A stretch of 64,000 nt of DNA from Bacillota bacterium (lineage in GTDB: Bacteria > Bacillota > Clostridia > Lachnospirales > Lachnospiraceae). Below are positions 8,469 through 17,318 of this stretch, in pieces. Within the stretch, counting starts at the first letter, position 1, and every line of letters begins with the position of its first letter. A program made the translations under genes and the position numbers. The notes under the pieces are model-generated. The model made no database searches and was not told the DNA's origin. It saw only the letters and a list, made by a program, of their open reading frames with translations. The DNA lies in the NCBI GenBank assembly GCA_023435895.1, contig JAEZLH010000020.1, positions 13,094 to 77,093 on the forward strand. The letters run 5' to 3'.

Positions 8469-8526
8469 AAAAAAATAATATTTGTCACATATGCTTGAAA
8501 GCCATGTGATAAATATTATTTTTTTT
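8469..8526 (-). terminator. Terminator after the amino acid ABC operon
   Basis: A long A/T-rich hairpin pairs AATAATATTTGTCACAT with ATGTGATAAATATTATT and is flanked by A and T runs on both sides. It would end transcription of the upstream ABC transporter operon and insulate the ACT-hom promoter; it can act in both directions. Confidence 0.8.
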
Positions 8527-8609
8527 GTATAATAATTAATTTTTCTTAAACGGTGTTCAAAAGCAAACATGCTTATCTTCATCGGTATTTTAAATTAACA
8601 ATACCTTAC

Positions 8610-9332
8610 TTACAAAATCTTTGATAAAAACTCCTTCAACCTGGGATGGGTTGGATGGTCAAAAAATTCATCCGGAGTATTTTGCTCCATGATTTTACCT
8701 TCGTCAATAAAAAGAACTCTTGTGGCAACCTTTCGTGCAAAGCGCATTTCATGTGTTACCACAACCATTGTCATTCCTTCATCCGCAAGCTGTTCCATCA
8801 ACTCAAGTACTTCTCCTACCATCTCCGGATCAAGAGCGGAAGTCGGTTCATCAAAGAGCATCACATCAGGATTCATCGCCAATGCACGTACTATGGCAAT
8901 TCGCTGCTTCTGACCACCGGAAAGTTGATTTGGATAGGCTGTGGCTTTTTCTGTAAGTCCGATTCTTTGTAACAGTTCCATAGCTTTTTGTTCCGCCTGC
9001 TCCTTTGACATAAGTCCAAGCTTAATCGGGGCAAGTGTGATATTTTCAAGAACGGACAGATGGGGGAATAAATTGAACTGTTGAAATACCATTCCCATCT
9101 TCTGACGCAATTTATTAATATTAGTTTTTTTATCCGTTATATTATTACCTTCAAACCATATCTCTCCTCCAGTAGGAACTTCAAGAAGGTTCAAACATCG
9201 CAGAAAGGTAGATTTACCGGAACCGGAAGGTCCTATGACTACGACCTTTTCTCCCTTTTGTATTGTTTCATCAATTCCGTTGAGAACCTTGTGATCCCCA
9301 AAGGCTTTTTGTAAATTCTTAGTGACGATCAC
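8610..9332 (-). CDS. Polar amino acid ABC transporter, ATP-binding protein
   Basis: This 240-residue GlnQ-type ATPase has Walker A GPSGSGKST, the Q-loop in MVFQQFNLFPH, the ABC signature LSGGQKQR, Walker B VMLFDEPTSALDP and the H-loop VVTHEM. It energises uptake with the permease and binding protein encoded just upstream. The GTG at 9332 is preferred because GGAGG lies ten bases before it; a TTG at 9353 would put the ribosome site inside the gene. It overlaps the permease gene by 14 bases. Confidence 0.95.
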   Translation of the reverse strand: MIVTKNLQKAFGDHKVLNGIDETIQKGEKVVVIGPSGSGKSTFLRCLNLLEVPTGGEIWFEGNNITDKKTNINKLRQKMGMVFQQFNLFPHLSVLENITLAPIKLGLMSKEQAEQKAMELLQRIGLTEKATAYPNQLSGGQKQRIAIVRALAMNPDVMLFDEPTSALDPEMVGEVLELMEQLADEGMTMVVVTHEMRFARKVATRVLFIDEGKIMEQNTPDEFFDHPTHPRLKEFLSKIL

Positions 9333-10029
9333 CTCTTGCCAGCCTCCTTTCAAAGATGGATAATACCTTCGTTAATCCAATGGTAACTAAAAGATAGCAA
9401 ACCGCTGTAATCATTAATGGAGGTAAGATATCATAAGTAACTGAACCGATATTTTGTGCTGCCTGGGTTAGATCAACTACTGCAATTACACCGGCCACTG
9501 ATGTTTCTTTAATTAATACAATGAATTCATTACCCAGTGCAGGCAAGATATTACGAATTGCCTGGGGCAGGATAATTAAACTCATAGTTTGGATATAATT
9601 AAAGCCAAGGGAGCGACCTGCTTCCATCTGACCTTTTTCAATTGATTCAATACCAGCGCGAATTATTTCCGCCACATATGCACCGGAGTTAAGCCCAAAA
9701 CATACCGCTCCTACCACAATTTCATTGGTGTTTCGAGAAGTAAAAATCAGGTTATAAATAATTAAGAGCTGTACCATAAGCGGTGTGCCACGAATGATGG
9801 TAATGTAGATATTACATATCCATTCCAGCCACTTTATTTTTGAATTTGTGGCAGATACTTTTACTACCGCTACGATAATACCAATTACAACGCCTAAAAT
9901 AATTGCAAAGAACGATATCAACAGCGTAACTTTGATACCTTGCAGATATGCAAGATATCGTTGATCCGGAATGATTGCATTATAATAGGAGTCGTATATA
10001 TTTTGAAACCAAAGCGTTAATCCTTCCAA
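9319..10029 (-). CDS. Polar amino acid ABC transporter, permease
   Basis: This 236-residue His/Glu/Gln/Arg/opine-family permease has about five membrane segments. The family's EAA-type loop is visible in EAGRSLGFNYIQTMSLIILPQA (ATPase contact), and RGTPLMVQL is typical of the group. The start is TTG at 10029, seven bases after GGAGG. It is encoded between the binding protein and the ATPase. The amino acid transported cannot be told from the sequence. Confidence 0.94.
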   Translation of the reverse strand: MEGLTLWFQNIYDSYYNAIIPDQRYLAYLQGIKVTLLISFFAIILGVVIGIIVAVVKVSATNSKIKWLEWICNIYITIIRGTPLMVQLLIIYNLIFTSRNTNEIVVGAVCFGLNSGAYVAEIIRAGIESIEKGQMEAGRSLGFNYIQTMSLIILPQAIRNILPALGNEFIVLIKETSVAGVIAVVDLTQAAQNIGSVTYDILPPLMITAVCYLLVTIGLTKVLSIFERRLARGDRH

Positions 10030-10109
10030 TTTGCTTCCTCCATAAAATATAGGCTGTTAGTGGAGCTAACAGCCTGTTTGAGATCTTTTTATACGATAAA
10101 ATTATGCTA

Positions 10110-10856
10110 TTATTTATTGCCGATGTGATTATCAGTAAATTCATCAATTTTACCGTTCTTCTTTAGCTCAGCGATTACCGTATTCACCTTATCCAGTAAT
10201 TCCTTATTGCCTTTTTTTACAGCAATTGCATATTCATCTTCGTATAAAGTTCCATCAAGCATGGACAATTCCGGATTTGCGGCTACCAGATCTTGCCCAG
10301 GAATTTTATCCATAACAATACAATCTATCTTGTTATTCTTTAAATCCTGTGCAGCCTGCGCAAATTTAGAATAACGTTTTACTTCCTTTGTTTCAATGCC
10401 AGATACATAGGTGTCTGCTATATTGCCTTGCTGAACACCAACTATTTTTCCTACCAAATCGTCATCTGACGCACCCTTAACAGCCGGGGTTGTCTTGTTT
10501 ACAATAATAACTTCCATTGATTTTGCGTATTTTTCCGAAAAATCCATGGTTTTCTCACGATCAGGACTTACAGAAACTCCTGCCGCTACTAAATCTACGG
10601 TTCCCTTTTGTACCGCCAAAAGTGCTCCTTTAAAGTCCATGTTCTTTATGACAAGTTTCTTACCCATATTATCCGCAATTGCCTGCGCAATATCCATATC
10701 TACGCCAACTACTTTATCTCCCACCATATATTCGTATGGTGCAAAAGCAGCTTCAGTTCCTACAATCAAGGTATCATCATTTTTCTTTCCACATCCTGCG
10801 AACATTGTTGTAATCATTGCTGTAACAACTACTAAACTAATTAGTCTCTTTTTCAC
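10110..10856 (-). CDS. Amino acid ABC transporter substrate-binding lipoprotein
   Basis: This 248-residue family-3 solute-binding protein has a lipoprotein signal: a positively charged start, a hydrophobic stretch, then MFAGC with Cys 21 as the lipid-anchor residue. The mature part begins LIVGTEAAFAPYEYM and has the VGVDMDIAQAIADNMG segment and the SPDREKTMDFSEKY signature. It captures the ligand outside the membrane and delivers it to the permease. The start is GTG at 10856 with GGAGG eight bases upstream. It is first in the operon and lies behind an unusually long leader. Confidence 0.94.
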   Translation of the reverse strand: MKKRLISLVVVTAMITTMFAGCGKKNDDTLIVGTEAAFAPYEYMVGDKVVGVDMDIAQAIADNMGKKLVIKNMDFKGALLAVQKGTVDLVAAGVSVSPDREKTMDFSEKYAKSMEVIIVNKTTPAVKGASDDDLVGKIVGVQQGNIADTYVSGIETKEVKRYSKFAQAAQDLKNNKIDCIVMDKIPGQDLVAANPELSMLDGTLYEDEYAIAVKKGNKELLDKVNTVIAELKKNGKIDEFTDNHIGNK

Positions 10857-11350
10857 GTTATAATCCTCCTGTAATTAGAATGCTTTTTTATCCTGTTTCC
10901 TTTTGAGGATTTCTCCTCCTGATTTCCGCCTGAGCCCACTACTTATCGATAGTAAAAATTGCAATTTTCTATCTTTACTTTCACAGCCCCTTAACTACAG
11001 GTTTCCTAATCCTGCAGATATCATGCATGTTACCTATACATATTCTTTATGTAACCAAACGATAAACATATCTTGGTTTTTCATGGGTGTACCTTCAACA
11101 ATAGCTCAGTTGAAGACACCTATTTTTGAAGTTAATATATGAAAACCGAGTTAAAGTCTTATGTCCAGATTCTTTATAATACGACGTACAAGTTATTAAG
11201 AACGTTGTACAAGGTAACTTTGCATATTTTTTGGGAGGTAGCCTCGTTGTTGCCAAGGCTATTCCTCCCATTCCATGAAGAGCATATTTGCTCCTCTAAT
11301 TATTTGTTTGTAAGCGATGAAACTTAAATCGTCTTATTCATTGCCTCTTT
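10857..11350 (-). promoter_or_regulatory. Long structured leader ahead of the amino acid ABC operon
   Basis: This 494-base stretch has no gene. On the minus strand it folds into several hairpins. One at about 11090-11127 pairs GGTGT and TTCAA with TTGAA and ACACC. One at about 10945-10972 pairs GATAG-AAAATTG with CAATTTT-CTATC. A GAGGA-GAAA-TCCTC hairpin close to the start carries an AGGAGG that it would sequester. A further strong stem (GGGAGG, AGCCT / AGGCT, CCTCCC) is at 11235-11272, just downstream of cheW. I do not see a T-box motif or a known riboswitch consensus, so it is recorded as an unassigned candidate regulatory leader. Confidence 0.35.
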
Positions 11351-11809
11351 CTACTGATTCACAACTGCCTGAATTTCGCTCTTTTCATCTTCTGATAAGA
11401 TATTATCTTTATCCAGTAGAATAACCAAACTATTCTCCAGCTTTGTAATGGCATTTACATAGAAAGTGTCTCCACCCTTAAGAAGTGCTGGTGCTTCATG
11501 CACCTGTTCCCCTTCTAATTGTACGATTTCTCTCATGCGGTCGACTTCATAAGCAATCAAAAAACCATTTGAAGTGGTGATAATAAATCTTGTGTCCTGA
11601 TCGGTTTCAATGTCCTCTAGCCCAAACTTTCTTCTTAGGCTAAATACAGGAATTACATCACCTCTCAAATGAATGATACCTTTTAGATTTTTAGAAAAAC
11701 TCTCAACGGACTCAATTGGAATTACTTTCTCCAAGCTCTTAATATCCATGATATCAAAGCTATATTCTTCCTCTCCAAGCAAAAAAACAGCCTGTTTCGT
11801 ATCTTGCAT
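11351..11809 (-). CDS. cheW: CheW-like chemotaxis coupling protein
   Basis: This 152-residue CheW-domain protein couples chemoreceptors to the CheA kinase. Family hallmarks are FLLGEEEYSFDIMDIKSLEK at the N-terminus and GIIHLRGDVIPVFSLRRKFG in the middle (the usual N-LRG-x-V-x-P-V-x-x-L-R-x-x-F-G). The length is normal for a single CheW domain, with no response-regulator part, so it is not CheV. The ATG follows AGGAGGGG. It stands alone, next to prfB, away from any visible che operon. Confidence 0.93.
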   Translation of the reverse strand: MQDTKQAVFLLGEEEYSFDIMDIKSLEKVIPIESVESFSKNLKGIIHLRGDVIPVFSLRRKFGLEDIETDQDTRFIITTSNGFLIAYEVDRMREIVQLEGEQVHEAPALLKGGDTFYVNAITKLENSLVILLDKDNILSEDEKSEIQAVVNQ

Positions 11810-11839
11810 AATACCCCTCCTTAAAGGATTCGTGCCATG

Positions 11840-12950
11840 TTAATTGTTTTGTGCATTCCATTTCAAATATGCATTAATGAACGGATCAAGATTACCATCC
11901 AGAACCGTTGCAGCATTGCCAACTTCCTCATTGGTTCTATGATCCTTAACCAAGGTATAAGGCTGCATAACATAAGATCTGATCTGGCTACCCCAGCCGA
12001 TTTCTTTTGTTTCACCTCTAATACCCGATAACTTGTCCATATTCTCCTGCTGCTTTAAGAGATAAAGCTTAGCTTTCAGCATCTTCATGGCTCTGTCTTT
12101 ATTTTGCAACTGAGAACGTTCATTTTGACATTGTACAACAATATTAGTCGGTATATGCGTGATTCGGATCGCAGAGGATGTCTTATTGACATGCTGACCA
12201 CCCGCACCGCTGGAGCGATAGGTATCAACACGAAGATCTTCTTCGTTGATTTCAATGTCTACATCTTCTTCTATATCCGGCATAACATCACAGGAAACAA
12301 ACGAGGTTTGTCTCTTTCCGGCTGCATTAAACGGTGATATTCTTACCAATCGATGCACACCTTTTTCCGACTTCAAATAGCCATAGGCATTTTCTCCATT
12401 AATCTGAAGAGTTACCGATTTGAGTCCGGCTTCTTCTCCATCCAGAAAGTCAATCATTTCTGTTGTAAAGCCCTTTTTATCAGCATAACGCTGGTACATA
12501 CGGCATAACATACTTGCCCAATCACAGCTTTCCGTTCCACCCGCACCTGCATGAAGTGTTAATATAGCATTATCCTTATCATATTCACCTGATAACAATG
12601 TACTCAGTTTTAGCTTCTCAAGATCCTCAATAAATTGGTTTAAAGTCTCTTCAATCTCTGGAAACAGACTATCATCCTCTTCTTCATATCCCATTTGTAT
12701 CAAGGTCTGAACATCTTCATAAAGACTCTTAATGTGTTGATATTCCTCCAGAGTAGCCTTTAAACCCTTTAATTCTCTCATTACTACCTGGGTTCTGTCA
12801 GCATCATCCCAAAAACTGGGTTCTTCCATTGTTTGCTCAAGTTCACTTACTCGATCACTCTTCCTAGCCAGGTCAAAGTGAATCCCCCACTTCAATTAAT
12901 GGTTTTTCATAAGTACTCAGAGTATACTTGAACTGATCTAATTCTACCAC
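11840..12950 (-). CDS. prfB: Peptide chain release factor 2, programmed +1 frameshift
   Basis: RF2 ends translation at UGA and UAA. The main frame (to 12874) carries the SPF stop-codon recognition triplet in RISPFNAAGKRQ and the catalytic GGQ in SSGAGGQHVNKTSS. Its 5' part lies in another frame: GTG at 12950 (AGAGGTG upstream) gives 25 codons ending at CTT, followed by an in-frame TGA at 12875-12873. Slipping +1 at CTT-TGA continues with GAC in the main frame. GGGGG just upstream acts as the internal Shine-Dalgarno stimulator. This is the autoregulatory frameshift known for bacterial prfB, giving a protein of about 369 residues. It lies directly downstream of secA, a common pairing. Confidence 0.95.
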
Positions 12951-13025
12951 CTAATCACCTCTTTTTGTTATTATATATTACTATTTTTAAAAACACAATA
13001 CTTTTTATACAATGTTTTTTTATTT

Positions 13026-15599
13026 TTATGCATTTCTTCCGCAACAGAATTTATACTTCTTACCACTGCCGCATGGACAAGGATCGTTGGGTTGAACTTT
13101 ACGTCCGGTTCGCTTTACAGGCGCATTCGCAATACTGTCATCACGGTTTGTTCCTGAAATCTTAGCAACCTGTTCTCTTTCTACCTTTTGTTCGATACGA
13201 ACATGCATTAACGCTTTTACGGTATCTTCACGAATGGCTTCAATCATTGCTTCGAACATATCAAAGCCCTGGAATTTATATTCAACCACCGGCTGACGCT
13301 GCCCGTATGCCTGAAGACCGATACCTTGTCGTAACTGATCCATATCATCGATATGATCCATCCACTTATGGTCGATTACCTTTAATAGAATAACACGTTC
13401 CACCTCACGAATTTGTTCCGTCTCAGTGAACTCCAGCTCCTTCTCTTCATAGAGCTTAACTGCATCTTCTTTCAGTTGCTGAATCAAACTATTTTTGTTC
13501 ATGCCTTTAATCTGATCTTTTGACAAATTAAGCTTTGACAAAGGTATGATGGGAAGCAATATATCTTCGAGTTCTTTGGTATTCCATTGCTCCGGAGCCT
13601 GATCCTCACTAATGCTAGTATTGACACAATCTTCTACGGTATCCGTAATCATTCTATAAATGGTATCTCTCATGCTCTCGCCTTCAAGAACTCTTCTTCT
13701 CTCTGCATAAATAATCTCTCTTTGCTCATTATTTACCTGATCATATTCCAGAAGGTTCTTTCTGATACCATAGTTATTATTCTCAATTCTTTTCTGCGCT
13801 TTTTCAATGGCGTTGGTAAGCATTTTATGCTCTATCTGCTCATCCTCTGCGATTCCAAGGGAATTGAAGATTCCAAGCAACCTCTCAGATCCGAACAGAC
13901 GCATAACATCATCTTCCAAAGAGATGAAGAAACGAGATTCACCAGGATCACCCTGACGGCCTGCACGGCCACGGAGCTGATTGTCGATACGTCTTGATTC
14001 ATGACGTTCCGTACCAATGATTTTTAGTCCGCCTGCTTCTTTTACACCCTCGCCTAGCTTAATATCAGTACCACGGCCTGCCATATTAGTTGCAATTGTA
14101 ACTGCAGCGTACTGACCTGCATCCGCTACTATTTCTGCTTCCAACTCATGGAACTTTGCATTCAGTACCTTATGAGGGATGTTTAGCTTCTTCAAAAGGA
14201 GACTGATTTCTTCGGAAGATTCAATTGTTATGGTACCAACTAGAACAGGCTGTCCTTTTTTATGGGATTCCACGATTTCTCTGATAATCGCACGTAATTT
14301 TTCCTTCTTCGTCTTGTATACTGCGTCTTGTTGATCCACACGCGCTACGGGAAGATTAGTCGGAACCTCTAAAACGTCCATTCCGTAAATTTCACGAAAC
14401 TCCTTTTCTTCGGTAAGTGCAGTACCGGTCATACCACATTTCTTTTTATATTTATTAAAGAAGTTCTGGAAGGTAATCGTTGCAAGTGTTTTACTCTCTC
14501 TCTTTACCTTTACATTTTCTTTTGCTTCAATCGCCTGATGAAGACCGTCACTATAACGTCTACCCGGCATGATACGTCCGGTAAATTCATCTACAATTAA
14601 TACTTCATCTTCCTTAACCACATAATCCTGATCCCTGAACATCAAATTATGCGCTCTCAGCGCTAATATGGTATTATGCTGAATTTCGAGATTCTCAGGG
14701 TCGGATAAATTCTCAAGATTGAAGAAGCGTTCTACCTTCTTAACACCATCTTCTGTCAGATGGATATTTTTCTCCTTCTCGTTAACGATAAAATCTCCCG
14801 TCTCTTCAATATCTTCCTTCATTAAGGCAGCCATTTTGGTGAGCTCGCCGCTGGAAGTACCCTTTGTTAACTGTCTGGCAAGAATATCGCATACACGGTA
14901 CAGTTCGGTTGATTTTCCACTCTGTCCTGAAATAATCAAAGGAGTTCTTGCCTCATCAATTAAAACAGAGTCAACCTCATCGATTATTGCAAAATGCAAA
15001 TCTCGTTGTACCAACTGTTCTTTATAGATAACCATGTTATCTCTTAAGTAGTCAAAGCCTAATTCATTATTTGTTGCATAAGTAATATCACAGGCATAAG
15101 CAGCAGTACGCTCATCCTTATCCATGCTGTTTAAGATTACACCTACGGTAAGTCCAAGAAATTCATGAATTTGTCCCATCCACTCAGAGTCACGCTTAGC
15201 AAGATAATCATTTACGGTAACAACATGTACGCCCTTACCTTCCAATGCATTCAGATATGCCGGCAGTGTTGAAGTAAGTGTTTTACCTTCACCGGTTCTC
15301 ATCTCGGTGATACGTCCCTGGTGTAATATAATACCACCAATTAACTGTACCCTGTAATGTCTTTGACCTAGCACTCTTTTGGCAGCTTCACGTACCGTTG
15401 CAAAGGCCTCAACTAAAATATCATCTAAGGTCTCACCGTTTTTTAGTCTATTTTTAAACTCGGTAGTCTTACCTTTTAATTCCTCGTCAGAGAGCTGAAT
15501 AAATTCAGGTTCCAATGCGTCGATTTTATCAACCAAAGGTATGATTCTTTTCACTTCACGCTCACTATGTGTACCAAATACGCGTTCAACAATTCCCAT
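13026..15599 (-). CDS. secA: Preprotein translocase ATPase SecA
   Basis: SecA drives proteins through SecYEG using ATP. The 857-residue protein has Walker A in MRTGEGKTLTSTLP, Walker B DEVDS, helicase motifs such as GTITIESSEE and TNMAGRGTDIKLG, the arginine-finger QLRGRAGRQGDPG segment, and a C-terminal zinc-binding SEC-C tail with the C-P-C-x8-C-C pattern (CPCGSGKKYKFCCG). All parts of a full-length SecA are present. The ATG at 15599 is preceded by AGGAG. A 17-base-spaced promoter lies at 15651-15679, and prfB follows 75 bases downstream. Confidence 0.98.
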   Translation of the reverse strand: MGIVERVFGTHSEREVKRIIPLVDKIDALEPEFIQLSDEELKGKTTEFKNRLKNGETLDDILVEAFATVREAAKRVLGQRHYRVQLIGGIILHQGRITEMRTGEGKTLTSTLPAYLNALEGKGVHVVTVNDYLAKRDSEWMGQIHEFLGLTVGVILNSMDKDERTAAYACDITYATNNELGFDYLRDNMVIYKEQLVQRDLHFAIIDEVDSVLIDEARTPLIISGQSGKSTELYRVCDILARQLTKGTSSGELTKMAALMKEDIEETGDFIVNEKEKNIHLTEDGVKKVERFFNLENLSDPENLEIQHNTILALRAHNLMFRDQDYVVKEDEVLIVDEFTGRIMPGRRYSDGLHQAIEAKENVKVKRESKTLATITFQNFFNKYKKKCGMTGTALTEEKEFREIYGMDVLEVPTNLPVARVDQQDAVYKTKKEKLRAIIREIVESHKKGQPVLVGTITIESSEEISLLLKKLNIPHKVLNAKFHELEAEIVADAGQYAAVTIATNMAGRGTDIKLGEGVKEAGGLKIIGTERHESRRIDNQLRGRAGRQGDPGESRFFISLEDDVMRLFGSERLLGIFNSLGIAEDEQIEHKMLTNAIEKAQKRIENNNYGIRKNLLEYDQVNNEQREIIYAERRRVLEGESMRDTIYRMITDTVEDCVNTSISEDQAPEQWNTKELEDILLPIIPLSKLNLSKDQIKGMNKNSLIQQLKEDAVKLYEEKELEFTETEQIREVERVILLKVIDHKWMDHIDDMDQLRQGIGLQAYGQRQPVVEYKFQGFDMFEAMIEAIREDTVKALMHVRIEQKVEREQVAKISGTNRDDSIANAPVKRTGRKVQPNDPCPCGSGKKYKFCCGRNA

Positions 15600-15650
15600 A
15601 CTATGTTCACTCCTGTATCATTCCATTTTCACAAAAATCATTCAAATAGT

Positions 15651-15679
15651 ATTGTAACATTTTGCTTGTTACTATTCAA
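15651..15679 (-). promoter_or_regulatory. Promoter of secA
   Basis: On the minus strand TTGAAT (15679-15674) and TACAAT (15656-15651) are spaced by 17 bases. Apart from the hpf terminator, nothing else was recognised in the 318 bases between secA and hpf. Confidence 0.6.
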
Positions 15680-15856
15680 CTTAATTTTATACCACCATAT
15701 ACCAACCTTCGCCAAACATCAAGAAACATATCGTGAATAAAACGTAAACGAACTATGAATATGTTAACAATTCATCTTCATATTTAAAATTAAGTATCTC
15801 AATTTTTGTCTTTTTCATCCATAATCATAACTACACTTACTCCGTTTACAAACAGT

Positions 15857-15894
15857 GAAAAGCTGCCCCGAAATATATCCGGGTGCAGCTTTTC
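15857..15894 (-). terminator. Terminator after hpf
   Basis: A perfect 10-bp stem (GAAAAGCTGC with GCAGCTTTTC) encloses a smaller CCC/GGG pairing. It lies 24 bases past the hpf stop codon and ends in a short T-rich arm. Confidence 0.7.
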
Positions 15895-15917
15895 GTATCT
15901 ACTTAATCTCATATAGA

Positions 15918-16445
15918 TTAGAATTCGGGTTCAATTAAGCCGTAAGTATTTCCTTTTCTTTTATAAACCACATTCACCTCATCTGTCTGGGAATTACGGA
16001 AAACATAAAAATTATGTCCTAATAACTCCATCTGAACACATGCCTCCTCGGCATCCATAGGCTTTATAGCAAAACGCTTAGTCTTAACAATCTTAACGCT
16101 ATCATCTTCAAAATAATCATCCTCAATATAAGTCTGATTAAAATTAGAAGCAGCCTGTTTGTGATCTATTAATTTATTCTTATACTTGCGTAACTGACGT
16201 TCAATAATCTCTTCCACCAGATCGATTGAAACATACATATCATTGCTTACCTGCTCGGCTCTGATAATATTACCTTTTACCGGGATAGTCACTTCGATTT
16301 TTTGTCTTTCCTTCTCAACGCTGAGTGTTACGTGAATTTCAGTGTCAGAAGTAAAGTATCTCTCAAGTTTTCCGATTTTGTCATATACTGCTGTTTTTAA
16401 ACCCTCTGTCACATCAATATTCTTACCACTGATAATATAACGCAT
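15918..16445 (-). CDS. hpf: Long-form ribosome hibernation promoting factor
   Basis: HPF binds the 30S subunit; the long form dimerises 70S ribosomes into inactive 100S particles in stationary phase. The 175-residue protein has an N-terminal S30AE domain (about residues 1-100, RYIISGKNIDVTEGL at the start). A linker and the C-terminal dimerisation domain (VKTKRFAIKPMDAEEACVQM, then LGHNFYVFRNSQTDEVNVVY) follow. The ATG at 16445 is chosen because AAGGAGT is eight bases upstream; the TTG at 16454 is too close to that site. A strong promoter is at 16503-16531. Confidence 0.96.
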   Translation of the reverse strand: MRYIISGKNIDVTEGLKTAVYDKIGKLERYFTSDTEIHVTLSVEKERQKIEVTIPVKGNIIRAEQVSNDMYVSIDLVEEIIERQLRKYKNKLIDHKQAASNFNQTYIEDDYFEDDSVKIVKTKRFAIKPMDAEEACVQMELLGHNFYVFRNSQTDEVNVVYKRKGNTYGLIEPEF

Positions 16446-16502
16446 AATGCCCAACTCCTTTTTAGCTTTCTAGTTAGCATCAAGACTTCTTATGCTAATT
16501 AA

Positions 16503-16531
16503 ATTATACCACAACGGCTATCTAGTGACAA
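16503..16531 (-). promoter_or_regulatory. Promoter of hpf
   Basis: On the minus strand TTGTCA (16531-16526) and TATAAT (16508-16503) are 17 bases apart, giving a leader of about 50 bases. A second candidate pair, TTGACA (16712-16707) and TATTTA (16689-16684), also spaced by 17, lies further upstream. Confidence 0.65.
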
Positions 16532-17203
16532 GCTTCTTTGATTGCATTTGGCAGAAGCTGCATGATTTATCCGTTTATTTTACATTATTTAACATATACC
16601 TTCATGAATCCAACTAATTCATCCTTTAATTACCTTATTTGTAATAATTTCATGGTAGTTAACACTCAAATTTAACTTCATTCTAAATATTATCCGACAA
16701 TAAGAATGTCAAGCAAAAAAATTAATGTTTTTCTTTCCAAATCACGATTTATCATAATCTACAAAACGAACTTTCGATATTTTCCACTTATGGATGTGCG
16801 ACACATGTAGATAATTATTGTGGATAATGTGGATAACATGGTGTATAACTTTAATTTCTCTGAAATCAAGCCTTTTTAGATGTGGATAACTTTTTGATAA
16901 CTTATACACAATTACATGCCAACCCCCATTTATTCCCATTTTTTTCTTATCCTTTGTGCATGTTGAACAATTTATTTATTGTCAATAGGTATTTTTGATA
17001 GGCCCCCTAAAAAATATTGTATACAAATAACAAATCAAATTTAATCAATTTACCACCTATTTTATCATTTATTTAATAATTTTGAATACTATCTCTCTTT
17101 CTTAAAAGTGCCTGATGAATGCACATTATAAAGAAGTTGTGCGACAATTACACATCAAACGCATTAGTTTCCAACCTTCTTTCGGGTTATCCTTCTTCAA
17201 TAT

Positions 17204-17243
17204 AAAAGGCACAGATTCGCATCAAAACCAATCTGTGCCTTTA
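17204..17243 (-). terminator. Terminator after the SGNH/MBOAT pair
   Basis: On the minus strand GGCACAGATT pairs with AATCTGTGCC around a 12-base loop and is followed by TTTTATATT. It lies about 75 bases after the stop codon at 17319. Confidence 0.85.
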
Positions 17244-17318
17244 TTCGCCATTGATACCCTTTATTAGTTAATCATAGTAATTCACTACATATCCTCATTT
17301 TATACCTTAACTCCTGAT

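Larger units (their letters stand above)
16446..17318. other. Gene-free AT-rich region with DnaA-box cluster
   Basis: No convincing gene lies in these 873 bases. Three exact DnaA boxes (TGTGGATAA, complement of TTATCCACA) occur at 16819-16827, 16828-16836 (directly adjacent) and 16881-16889. A one-mismatch box in the other orientation (TTATACACA) is at 16902-16910, and a weaker GGTGTATAA is at 16840-16848. A very AT-rich tract follows at about 16960-17110. This looks like a DnaA-binding locus, but there is no dnaA or dnaN nearby, so it need not be the chromosomal origin. Confidence 0.55.

Noticed and set aside
10857..11350. T-box riboswitch ahead of the amino acid transporter
   Set aside because: No GGTGGNACCGCG-type T-box sequence, no AGTA/GNUG stem I landmarks, and no terminator/antiterminator pair of the usual form.
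16742..16939. 65-codon minus-strand frame across the DnaA-box cluster
   Set aside because: Low-complexity His/Ile-rich product, no ribosome site, and its sequence is the boxes themselves read in frame.
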